10,824 nucleotides of DNA from CAG-533 sp963645165 (GTDB taxonomy: Bacteria; Bacillota_I; Bacilli_A; RF39; UBA660), in contig CAVIQT010000028.1 in the NCBI GenBank assembly GCA_963645165.1, positions 1 through 10,824 of the forward strand, given 5' to 3'. Positions 4,317 to 10,824 of this stretch are shown here, in pieces. The notes under the pieces were generated by a model. That model saw only the letters and a list, made by a program, of their open reading frames with translations. It was not told where the DNA came from and made no database searches. The position numbers and the translations under genes are program-made. The first letter of the stretch is position 1. Every line of letters starts with the position of its first letter.

Positions 4317-6326
4317 ATGAAAAATAAAATTATTAATTATATTAAATCTTTTAAAAATTTTATTAAATATAATAAACAATTTTGCTCTTTTGTTATAATT
4401 TCAATATTATGTGCAGTATTTTTAAGAGTTTCTACAAATGGGAATATTTTAAATTTAAAGCCATTACTTTTTGAGGTATCTATGCCGATATTAATTGGTT
4501 CTTTTGCTTATTTTAATAAGCCTAAGAATCAGTTTGGCTATTTACTTGGGTGTTTAATTGTACTTGATATTGTATGTATTGTAAATGCGATATATTATGA
4601 GTTTTATAGTTCTTATGCTTCATTTAGTTTAATTACAGCTCTAAGGCAAGTAGGGGAAGTTGGGGATGCAGTTTTTGCAAAAATGAAACTTGTTCATTTT
4701 ATATATTTACTTGGACCAGTTATATTTATATTTGTTAATAAAAGTTTAAATAGTAAAGATTATTTTAATTATGTAACTAAGTTTGAGAAGACTAAGAGTT
4801 TATTAAAACAGGTGTTTTTATTTGGTTTGATGATATTTTTGCTTGGTTTTTTTACTCTTTCTTCTACATCAATAAGTAGGCTTGCTAAACAGTGGAATCG
4901 TGAATATATTGTAAATAGATATGGGATTGTTGTTTATCAAATTAATGATTTAGTTAATACTTTAAGACCTAAAATAAGTTCTTTATTTGGTTATGATGTT
5001 GCGCTTAAAAATTTTAATGATTATTTTGATTCTAATACTAGAAAAGTTAGTAATAATGAATATACAAATATATTTAAAGATTATAATGTTATATTTGTTC
5101 ATATGGAAAGTATGACTTCATTTATTTTAGATTTAGAAATTAATGGGGAAAAGATAGCGCCTAATTTAAGGCAACTTGCTGATGAGGGACTTTATTTTAG
5201 TAATTTTTATCCTCAAATAGGGGTAGGTACTAGTAGTGATTCAGAGTTTACTTTAAATACTTCTTTGATGCCTGCTACTACAGGGACTGTATTTGTTTCA
5301 TATTATGATAGGGAATTTGTAACTATACCAAAGTTATTAAAAGAAAAGGGATATTATACTTTTAGTATGCATGGTAATAAAGCAAGTATGTGGAATAGAA
5401 ATAATATGCATCCTAATTTAGGTTATATGGATTTTTATTCTAAGACTAGTTTTGTAATTGATGAGGAAGTTGGATTGGGTTTATCTGATAGGTCATTCTT
5501 TAGACAGGCAGTGCCAATACTAGAGAATATTGAAAAGAATAATTCTAAGTATATGGGGACAGTTATTACTTTATCTAATCATACACCATTTACTAATAAT
5601 AAGTTATTTGATCAAATTAAGTTAGATTATGAAACTACTATATATAATGAGGCTACTAAGAAAAGTGAAAAGGTTACATATTCATATTTAGATGGTACTA
5701 AGTTAGGTGATTATATTAGAAGTAGCCATTATGCTGATGAACAAATTGGGTATTTTATGGATATGGTAAATAATAGTGATTATTTTGATAATACTTTATT
5801 TGTATTTTATGGTGATCATGATCCTAAACTTTCAATTGATGAGTTTAATTATTATTATAATTATAATTTTGAAACAGGTACGATTAAGAGTGAAAGTGAT
5901 CCAACGTATGTTGTTTATGATTATTATAAGAATGAATTAAATAAAAAGACGCCACTTATTTTATGGAGTAAGAATAAAAAGTTAGCAACAGAAGTTAATT
6001 ATTATATGGGTATGATTGATGTTATGCCGACAGTGGGTAATATGATTGGTATTTATAATAGTTATGCTTTAGGTCATGATATATTTGAAATTAAAAATGA
6101 TAATATAATTGTTTTTCCAAATGGGAATTATTTAACTAATAAAGTTTATTATCGTAATTCAAGGGGAGAGTATAAAGCATTAAATTTAGATGAAATATTG
6201 TCAGATGAGTATATTATGAGTTCAAAAGAGTATGCAGATAAAATTATTGAGATATCTGATGGAATTATTACTCATGATTTAATTAAAGCAAGTAAGGAAG
6301 GGATATTAAATGAAGAAAAGAAATAA
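4317..6326 (+). CDS. Lipoteichoic acid synthase-like membrane phosphoglycerol transferase (LtaS family)
   Basis: 669 residues: an N-terminal membrane part with about five hydrophobic segments (near 24-36, 52-66, 74-92, 125-141, 163-182), then an extracellular sulfatase-fold domain from about 255. LtaS-type catalytic residues are present: Glu264 in HMES, the nucleophile Thr305 in VGTSSDSEF, His352 with Trp359 and Arg361 in the MHGN...MWNR block, His422 in SNHTPF, and Asp500-His501 in YGDHD. Relatives take glycerol-phosphate from phosphatidylglycerol, with a metal ion (Mn in LtaS), and add it to a glycolipid-anchored chain outside the cell, releasing diacylglycerol. Length matches LtaS (about 650). 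AGAAAGG (4303-4309) 7 nt upstream supports the start. No convincing promoter hexamer pair was found (TATAAT at 4280-4285 lacks a -35). It overlaps the next gene by 17 bp. It could instead be an LTA primase-type paralogue or transfer phosphoglycerol to another polymer. Confidence 0.9.
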   Translation: MKNKIINYIKSFKNFIKYNKQFCSFVIISILCAVFLRVSTNGNILNLKPLLFEVSMPILIGSFAYFNKPKNQFGYLLGCLIVLDIVCIVNAIYYEFYSSYASFSLITALRQVGEVGDAVFAKMKLVHFIYLLGPVIFIFVNKSLNSKDYFNYVTKFEKTKSLLKQVFLFGLMIFLLGFFTLSSTSISRLAKQWNREYIVNRYGIVVYQINDLVNTLRPKISSLFGYDVALKNFNDYFDSNTRKVSNNEYTNIFKDYNVIFVHMESMTSFILDLEINGEKIAPNLRQLADEGLYFSNFYPQIGVGTSSDSEFTLNTSLMPATTGTVFVSYYDREFVTIPKLLKEKGYYTFSMHGNKASMWNRNNMHPNLGYMDFYSKTSFVIDEEVGLGLSDRSFFRQAVPILENIEKNNSKYMGTVITLSNHTPFTNNKLFDQIKLDYETTIYNEATKKSEKVTYSYLDGTKLGDYIRSSHYADEQIGYFMDMVNNSDYFDNTLFVFYGDHDPKLSIDEFNYYYNYNFETGTIKSESDPTYVVYDYYKNELNKKTPLILWSKNKKLATEVNYYMGMIDVMPTVGNMIGIYNSYALGHDIFEIKNDNIIVFPNGNYLTNKVYYRNSRGEYKALNLDEILSDEYIMSSKEYADKIIEISDGIITHDLIKASKEGILNEEKK

Positions 6327-6921
6327 AATAATATTATTTATAGTTATAGTTTTATTAGTAGCTAGTGCATCTATATTTTGTTATTTAAAGTTTGTTAATA
6401 AGGATAGTAGTGTTAATAAGGTTACTAATGTGGAAGAGATAGATACATATGGGTATACTTTAAAAAGTAATGCGACAGATCTTTATAAGAAAGAATATGA
6501 TATTTTAAAGGAAAATTTAAATTCTTCAGAGACAAATGAGGAAGAGTATGTTAAAAGTGTAGCTAAGTTATTTATAATAGATTTATATACAATAAATAAT
6601 AAAATAAATAAGTATGATGTGGGTGGTGCAGAGTTTGTTTATCCTGATTCTTTAGAAAATTATAAACTTAATGTGGAAGATACATTATATAAGTATGTAG
6701 AAGATAATTCTAGTAATGAAAGAGTGCAGAGTTTACCTGAGGTAAGTGATGTATCTATAACGGATTTTAAAAGTGTTAAATATAAGGTATCAGATATGGA
6801 AGTTGATGCATATGAAGTTAGTTTAAAGTGGAGTTATGTAGCTGATATGGATTATGAAAGTGAAGGGGCAGTTATAATTTTAAAAAAGGATAATAAGTTT
6901 TATGTAGTTGAGAAAAAATAA
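6310..6921 (+). CDS. Membrane-anchored extracellular protein of unknown function, coupled to the LtaS-like gene
   Basis: No family recognised. 203 residues: KKRNK at the N-terminus, one hydrophobic helix (about 7-24), then a soluble acidic domain predicted outside the cell. Cys24 is at the helix end, but the residues before it (SIF) do not form a lipobox, so a transmembrane anchor is more likely than a lipoprotein. The C-terminal part (about 145-203) alternates beta-like stretches such as YEVSLKWSYV and GAVIILKKDNKFYVVEKK, resembling a small NTF2-like or cystatin-like fold, but this is only impression. The start codon lies inside the LtaS-like gene (17-bp overlap) after GGAAGGG, so translation is coupled. 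A helper or regulator of teichoic-acid synthesis is inferred from this coupling alone. Confidence 0.82.
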   Translation: MKKRNKIILFIVIVLLVASASIFCYLKFVNKDSSVNKVTNVEEIDTYGYTLKSNATDLYKKEYDILKENLNSSETNEEEYVKSVAKLFIIDLYTINNKINKYDVGGAEFVYPDSLENYKLNVEDTLYKYVEDNSSNERVQSLPEVSDVSITDFKSVKYKVSDMEVDAYEVSLKWSYVADMDYESEGAVIILKKDNKFYVVEKK

Positions 6922-6944
6922 AAAACGGTTAAATTCGTTTTTTT
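6920..6944. terminator. Bidirectional terminator between the 203-residue gene and the DUF378 gene
   Basis: AAAAAACG (6920-6927) pairs with CGTTTTTT (6936-6943) around an 8-nt loop. On plus it ends in a run of seven T (6938-6944); on minus the A run reads as T. Its edges overlap the stop codons of both convergent genes. Confidence 0.7.
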
Positions 6945-7143
6945 AATTTTCATCTAAATCCATTAGTAATATACCAATATTTATAATACTTGTTAAACCT
7001 ACTAAGGAATAAATTACTCTAGAAATAACAGATGTATCTCCAAAGATAGATGATACTAAGTTAAAGTCTAATAGACCAATTAATCCCCAGTTGATACCAC
7101 CAATTATTGTTATACATAAACATATCTTTTGTAATATTTTCAT
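6943..7143 (-). CDS. DUF378 family small membrane protein
   Basis: 66 residues with two transmembrane segments (about 5-25 and 40-62). The DUF378 signature is clear: GGINWGLIGLLDFNLV (15-30), then a short loop and SRVIYSLVGLTSI (41-53). Members are widespread small integral membrane proteins of unknown function in bacteria. The start is supported by AAAAGAGG upstream on the minus strand. The gene is single, convergent with the preceding plus-strand gene and divergent from the lipoprotein gene. No clear promoter hexamers are visible in the 92-bp region shared with the lipoprotein gene. Family call is firm; function is unknown. Confidence 0.9.
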   Translation of the reverse strand: MKILQKICLCITIIGGINWGLIGLLDFNLVSSIFGDTSVISRVIYSLVGLTSIINIGILLMDLDEN

Positions 7144-7196
7144 TTTTAACCTCTTTTCTACTATTAGTATGGGTATTTAAGAAAAATATATACATA

Positions 7197-7218
7197 AATA
7201 TTTATTTAATTAAATATT
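7197..7218. repeat. Short inverted repeat in the divergent DUF378/lipoprotein region
   Basis: AATATTTA (7197-7204) and TAAATATT (7211-7218) form an 8-bp perfect inverted repeat with a 6-nt gap, close upstream of the lipoprotein ribosome binding site and overlapping a possible -10 TATTAT (7215-7220). It could be an operator, but pure A/T palindromes arise easily in this DNA. The lipoprotein start has a strong AGGAGGT (7226-7232). Confidence 0.3.
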
Positions 7219-7235
7219 ATTAGGTAGGAGGTTAG

Positions 7236-8234
7236 ATGAAAAAGTTATTTATATTACTAGCATCAGTACTTATACTTTGTGGGTGTGGGAATAAAAGCGA
7301 TGTTAATGTAAAAGATGATTTTATAAAGAATATTGAAAAGAGAAATTCTTATTTAGTAAAGGGAGTAATGGATATTGTTTCTAATGAAGATACTTTTACT
7401 TACAATATTACAGCGGCTAAAAGTAATAGTAATTATAGGGTTAATTTAGTAAATGCAGTTAATAATCATGAACAGGTAATTCTTAGAAATGATGATGGGG
7501 TTTATGTTGTTACACCTAGTTTAAATAAAAGTTTTAAATTTCAATCAGAGTGGCCAGATAATGGTTCACAAGGGTATTTATTAGATTCACTTGTAAATGA
7601 TATAAAAAATGATGCTGATAGTAAGGCAGAAAAGAAAGATGATGGTTATATTATTAGTACTAAAGTAAATTATCCAAATAATGCAAGTTTAGTTAGTGAA
7701 AAGATATATATTGATAGTAAGAAGGAAATAGAAAGGGTAGAAGTTTTAGATGGTAATGAGACAGTTAAGATTACTATTAAATTTACTAGTATAGATTATA
7801 AACCAACATTTAAGGATGATTATTTTAAATTAGAGTCTTTAATTGATACAGAGTGCTGCAAAGAAGAACAAACAAGTAAGATGATTGATGATATTATTTA
7901 TCCATTATATTTACCTACTAATACTTATTTAAATACTAAAAATACTGTTAATACTGATAACGGGAATAGGGTTATTTTAACATTTACTGGAGATAGTCCA
8001 TTTACTTTAGTTGAGGAAAAAACAGTTGCTAAAGAGGAGTTTGAAATAATACCTGTTTATGGGGAACCTTTAATGCTTAGTGAAACATTGGGAGCGCTTA
8101 GTTCTAATTCATTATATTGGACTAGTGGTGGAGTAGATTTTTATATATCTAGTGATAAACTTTCTGGTAGTGAGCTTCTAACTATTGCGGAAAGTATAAA
8201 TAATGGTTCTTTATCAGTAGTTGGGGAGAAATAA
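7236..8234 (+). CDS. Lipoprotein with LolA-like domain and a DUF4367-like C-terminal domain
   Basis: 332 residues. A lipoprotein signal peptide ends in LCGC with the acylated Cys at 17, so the protein is tethered outside the membrane. Residues about 25-200 resemble the LolA-like lipoprotein fold of Firmicutes (compare the GerS/YdhA-like group): repeated beta strands and the segment LRNDDGVYVVTPSLNKSFKF (83-102). Residues about 215-328 form a second domain ending in LYWTSGGVDFYISSDKLSGSELLTIAESI, reminiscent of DUF4367, with a YW...GV motif and a closing helix. Such proteins lack the outer-membrane role of true LolA; related ones act in spore germination or envelope stress sensing, but no partner is visible here. 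AGGAGGT at 7226 supports the start. A terminator overlaps its stop. Two adjacent Cys (207-208) lie in the interdomain linker. Domain assignment is by eye. Confidence 0.8.
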   Translation: MKKLFILLASVLILCGCGNKSDVNVKDDFIKNIEKRNSYLVKGVMDIVSNEDTFTYNITAAKSNSNYRVNLVNAVNNHEQVILRNDDGVYVVTPSLNKSFKFQSEWPDNGSQGYLLDSLVNDIKNDADSKAEKKDDGYIISTKVNYPNNASLVSEKIYIDSKKEIERVEVLDGNETVKITIKFTSIDYKPTFKDDYFKLESLIDTECCKEEQTSKMIDDIIYPLYLPTNTYLNTKNTVNTDNGNRVILTFTGDSPFTLVEEKTVAKEEFEIIPVYGEPLMLSETLGALSSNSLYWTSGGVDFYISSDKLSGSELLTIAESINNGSLSVVGEK

Positions 8235-8246
8235 TCTTCCTTTTTT
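8223..8246 (+). terminator. Terminator of the lipoprotein gene
   Basis: GGGGAG (8223-8228) pairs with CTTCCT (8236-8241, including two G-T pairs) around a 7-nt loop that holds the stop codon, followed by TTTTTT (8241-8246). The stem begins within the last coding codons. Confidence 0.7.
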
Positions 8247-8250
8247 ATGA

Positions 8251-8279
8251 TTGAAAAAGTTAATATTTTATGGTAATAT
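8251..8279 (+). promoter_or_regulatory. Promoter of the adenylating-enzyme gene
   Basis: -35 TTGAAA (8251-8256), 17-bp spacer, -10 TAATAT (8274-8279) with TGG extension. Transcription near 8286 gives a leader of about 18 nt. It starts 5 bp after the T run of the preceding terminator, so the gene is transcribed separately from the lipoprotein. Confidence 0.85.
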
Positions 8280-8303
8280 ATGCCTTGTTAAGGGGGATGA
8301 CCT

Positions 8304-10343
8304 ATGATGGAAGAAACAGGTAATCTAGTAATTGGTTTAAAACTTGATGATTTATATGGACAGATAGATAATATATTAAATTCTAAGGGAAATGAAAAAA
8401 AGTCTAGGTATGAATCTAAGTTAAATGTTAGTGCGAAAGCGAAAAGAGTTTTAGTGGATATTGATGATAATCATAATTATTCTTTAGCTATGGAAATAAT
8501 TAGAAAAAATAGAAATAATTTAGATAGAGCTGCTCTTTTATATAGAGGGGTTAAAATAAGTTATGGTAAGTTATTTGAAATGGTTTATACTTATGCAAAT
8601 TCACTAAAAAAGGCTGGTTTTAAAAAGGGAATGCAAGTTCCAGTATTTGGTGAAAATACACCGGAGTTTATTTCAATTTATTTAGCAACAAATTTAATTG
8701 GTTGTGAACTGCTTTCAATGGGAGAGTGGTTTGATAAGGATTATACGGAGTTTTTATTAAATAAAAGTGGTAGTAATTATGTATTTGTAACAGATAGTGT
8801 TTATGATAGTATTAAAGATAAAATAGATGCCTCTAGTGTGGGTAGTGTAGTATTAATGAATCTTAATGCATCACTTCCAGTAGATAAAAATGGTAATAAA
8901 TATAATCCATATGCAGAAATTGATGATAGATTTAATCATGATTTTAGTGATAAGTCTAAAAGAATTAAGAGTGAAAGCAATAAAGATGTTTTAACTATTA
9001 ATGAATTTTTAGATGATGGTATAAATAATGATATTGTTGCTAATATGGCACTTGATGATCCAGCGATGATAAGTTTTACAAGCGGAACTACATCACCAGG
9101 AGTACCTAAAGCAGTACTTCATGCGAATCGTAGTTATTTAACTTTATCAAGATTTAAAGATAAGGATATTTCTGGTCTTGCTAGTATGGATGGTAAAAGT
9201 GTTTTATGTCATATACCTGTTTATACGCATATGGAACTTGCGACTATAAGTGATGCTTTATATCAAGGGTGTGAGCTTTGTTTAGAGCCTTTTTATGATA
9301 GAAAATTCTTTAAATATTCAATTGTAATGTATAAACCAAATTATTCACCGGGAAGTGAAGGAAGTTATTTAGATTTATGTAAGAATTTAAATGATAATCC
9401 TGAATTTAAAAATGTTACTTTAAAGGATTTTGTTGCGATGTGTATTACTGGTGAGGGGTTAACACCGGGATCAGAAAAGTATATTAATTATACAGCGAGA
9501 AAGCATAAGTTTGGAACTAAGGCTGCACCTAGACCTATTTCACCTATTACTGCATCTATTGGTGGTGGTACAAGTGAAAATAGCGGAGTGTTTACAACAT
9601 TATTTAAAGCACTTAGAGAAAAATATTCTTTTAGAAATGAACCTTTTGGTTTAATTACTTTACCTTTTGCGGAAGTAGCGGTTTTAGATGATAATGGGCA
9701 TTATTGTAAGAGAGGCAATGTTGGTAATTTAGTTGTAGAGTCTCCATGTAATATGCTTGGTTATTTATATACAGAAGAAGATTTTCCAAGATTACATGTA
9801 AAAGAAAGAAAGAAAGTTCACACTAGTTTTGATGGAAGAGTTTGGGCTGATGCGAATACTAAGGCGGCACTTAGCAAATATAGCTCTAGAGAAGTAATGA
9901 TGAAGGGTAGAGATGAATATTTAAAGACTGAGTATTTTAAAATACCTCTTTATGAAATTGATGAGTTAGTTAGAAAGGATACAAAGAATATTTTAACTGC
10001 TAATACGGTTGAGATAATTGATGATGTAATTGGTAAAAATTATGTTATTCATGTAGAGCTTTCACCTCTTTCTTTAAAGAGTAAACATGAAGTATTAAGG
10101 GGTATAGTTTATAGAATTGCGAGAATATATCCTGAACATATATTAGAAAAACTTTATATAAGAGTAAGAAGTTATGGGGAGTCTTTTCCTGTCGCACCTA
10201 GTGGTAAGAGGGATTTAAATGCTCTTAAAGAAGAAGGTTATACTGATAAGTGTATGAGCGTTCTTAACTTATATAATAATTATAAAAATAAGAATAAAAA
10301 GCAAAATAAAGAAGAAGCACGCGTTTTAGAATTAACTAAATAG
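8304..10343 (+). CDS. AMP-forming acyl/aminoacyl-adenylating enzyme (ANL superfamily)
   Basis: 679 residues, larger than the usual 500-550 of ANL ligases. Residues 1-60 are a non-conserved leader. Signature motifs: SFTSGTTSPGVPKAV (257-271), the phosphate loop, two residues longer between GTT and PK than the usual TSGTTGxPK; a GGGTSENSG segment (421-429) in the A5 position; KGRDEYLK (534-541) as the A8 hinge; and PSGKRDL (632-638) with Lys635 as the A10 catalytic lysine. The enzyme should adenylate a carboxylic acid with ATP, then pass it to CoA, a carrier protein or another acceptor; no carrier domain is fused. The start (ATGATG at 8304) follows AAGGGGG (8290-8296) by 7 nt. Long-chain or medium-chain acyl-CoA ligase and DltA-like activation are both possible; length and motif spacing do not match DltA. 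Substrate is unknown. A lysine-rich tail (661-669) ends the protein. Confidence 0.88.
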   Translation: MMEETGNLVIGLKLDDLYGQIDNILNSKGNEKKSRYESKLNVSAKAKRVLVDIDDNHNYSLAMEIIRKNRNNLDRAALLYRGVKISYGKLFEMVYTYANSLKKAGFKKGMQVPVFGENTPEFISIYLATNLIGCELLSMGEWFDKDYTEFLLNKSGSNYVFVTDSVYDSIKDKIDASSVGSVVLMNLNASLPVDKNGNKYNPYAEIDDRFNHDFSDKSKRIKSESNKDVLTINEFLDDGINNDIVANMALDDPAMISFTSGTTSPGVPKAVLHANRSYLTLSRFKDKDISGLASMDGKSVLCHIPVYTHMELATISDALYQGCELCLEPFYDRKFFKYSIVMYKPNYSPGSEGSYLDLCKNLNDNPEFKNVTLKDFVAMCITGEGLTPGSEKYINYTARKHKFGTKAAPRPISPITASIGGGTSENSGVFTTLFKALREKYSFRNEPFGLITLPFAEVAVLDDNGHYCKRGNVGNLVVESPCNMLGYLYTEEDFPRLHVKERKKVHTSFDGRVWADANTKAALSKYSSREVMMKGRDEYLKTEYFKIPLYEIDELVRKDTKNILTANTVEIIDDVIGKNYVIHVELSPLSLKSKHEVLRGIVYRIARIYPEHILEKLYIRVRSYGESFPVAPSGKRDLNALKEEGYTDKCMSVLNLYNNYKNKNKKQNKEEARVLELTK

Positions 10344-10366
10344 CTAGTATACTTCTTCTTTTTTTT
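10308..10366 (+). terminator. Possible terminator of the adenylating-enzyme gene
   Basis: AAAGAAGAAG (10308-10317) can pair with CTTCTTCTTT (10352-10361) and a run of eight T ends at 10366. The 34-nt loop is long and the left arm lies in coding sequence, so the T run is better evidence than the stem. Confidence 0.4.
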
Positions 10367-10376
10367 ATGCTATTAT
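10348..10376 (+). promoter_or_regulatory. Possible promoter of the last gene
   Basis: TGC-TATTAT (hexamer 10371-10376) is an extended -10. The hexamer 17 bp upstream (TATACT, 10348-10353) is a weak -35. A start near 10383 would leave a leader of about 15 nt containing GGGAAAG. Confidence 0.4.
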
Positions 10377-10397
10377 TAAGATAGGGAAAGTGGTATT

Positions 10398-10824
10398 ATG
10401 AATTACATATATATAATGGTTATTTCACTTGTATATGCGAGTGTTTTAAACTTAATTTTTTTTAAAAAAAATCATATTAAGACAAGGGAAACTTATTATT
10501 ATTCTTTACTTTTAGTAGTTAATTTAATTGGGTTATTATTTGAAATATTATGTACTTTTGTGGGTAATGTTTTTCCAGCAGAGTCATTAATACCATCATT
10601 TTTTACTAAGCTTTATATGTGTTTTTTGAATTTATTTATTTATTTTATATGTATGTATATTTATTCCATTTGTTTAGATGATAATGATAAAAAGTTTAGT
10701 GTAGTTAAGAAAATATTTACATGGTTACTTTTTATAAGTATTTTAGTTACTTTTTATTTACCAATAGTTACATCTAAAGGTTATGCGACAGGGGCAGCAG
10801 TTAATTTTGTATATACTATTGGGA
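10398..10824 (+). CDS. Multi-pass membrane protein, N-terminal part (possible sensor kinase input domain)
   Basis: The frame opens with ATG at 10398 after AGGGAAAG and stays open to the window edge, giving 142 residues with no stop. At least four hydrophobic segments are visible: about 3-22, 34-56, 70-93 and 107-125. The pattern, with short KKNHIKTRET and DDNDKKF loops between helices, resembles the N-terminal membrane region of low-GC Gram-positive sensor histidine kinases or GHKL-type sensors, but no catalytic domain is in the window, so this is a guess. It starts 54 bp after the adenylating-enzyme stop, with a possible extended -10 promoter between them. It is truncated only by the window end. 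Confidence 0.75.
   Translation, partial: MNYIYIMVISLVYASVLNLIFFKKNHIKTRETYYYSLLLVVNLIGLLFEILCTFVGNVFPAESLIPSFFTKLYMCFLNLFIYFICMYIYSICLDDNDKKFSVVKKIFTWLLFISILVTFYLPIVTSKGYATGAAVNFVYTIG

Noticed and set aside
1..10824. CRISPR array, insertion sequence, prophage or toxin-antitoxin system
   Set aside because: No regularly spaced repeats, transposase, phage structural genes or paired small toxin-like genes found on reading both strands; the MarR plus small membrane protein pair does not match a known toxin-antitoxin type.

Overview
The window is very AT-rich chromosomal DNA from a low-GC Gram-positive bacterium. Both tRNA genes carry an encoded CCA. UGA is used as a stop (the acyltransferase gene ends in TGA) and Trp is encoded by TGG, so the code is standard and not the Mycoplasma one. 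A lipoteichoic-acid-synthase-type sulfatase-fold protein, a DAG-glycosyltransferase-like GT28 protein, a MarR regulator and a DUF378 protein suggest an uncultured Bacilli lineage, possibly an RF39-type or Erysipelotrichales-related gut organism. The lineage is inference; the low-GC Gram-positive character is well supported. No mobile element, integrase, CRISPR array or rRNA is seen.

Layout, left to right: tRNA-Gly(CCC) on minus (68-141). A MacroD-like macro-domain gene on plus (198-704). A convergent P-loop (deoxy)nucleotide kinase-like gene on minus (693-1235) whose start codon is abnormal. From the same short intergenic region a MarR-type regulator runs on plus (1336-1770), followed by a small three-helix membrane protein (1809-2171). 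Next is a minus-strand pair with an ATGA overlap: PlsC-like acyltransferase (3266-3997), then GT28 glycolipid synthase-like protein (2175-3269). tRNA-Gly(GCC) is on minus (4155-4229). On plus come an LTA-synthase-like protein (4317-6326) and an overlapping small membrane-anchored protein (6310-6921). A convergent DUF378 gene lies on minus (6943-7143). Then on plus a LolA-like lipoprotein (7236-8234), a 679-residue AMP-forming adenylating enzyme (8304-10343), and the N-terminal part of a multi-pass membrane protein that runs off the window (10398-10824).

Much of the content concerns the cell envelope. PlsC acylates lysophosphatidate towards phosphatidate. The GT28 protein would glycosylate diacylglycerol to make an anchor glycolipid. 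The LtaS-like protein would polymerise glycerol-phosphate outside the membrane, releasing diacylglycerol. The lipoprotein and the 203-residue protein are predicted to be on the outer face of the membrane. The adenylating enzyme could activate an acyl or amino-acyl group, but its substrate cannot be read from sequence.

Five promoters in the window share one design: -35 element, exactly 17 bp, extended -10 (TGn plus a TATAAT-like hexamer), and in the protein-coding cases a leader of about 8-20 nt. All three convergent gene pairs end within -12 to +21 bp of each other and carry a hairpin across the shared ends. The most unusual single item is the kinase gene, whose P-loop reading frame has no ATG, GTG or TTG start.
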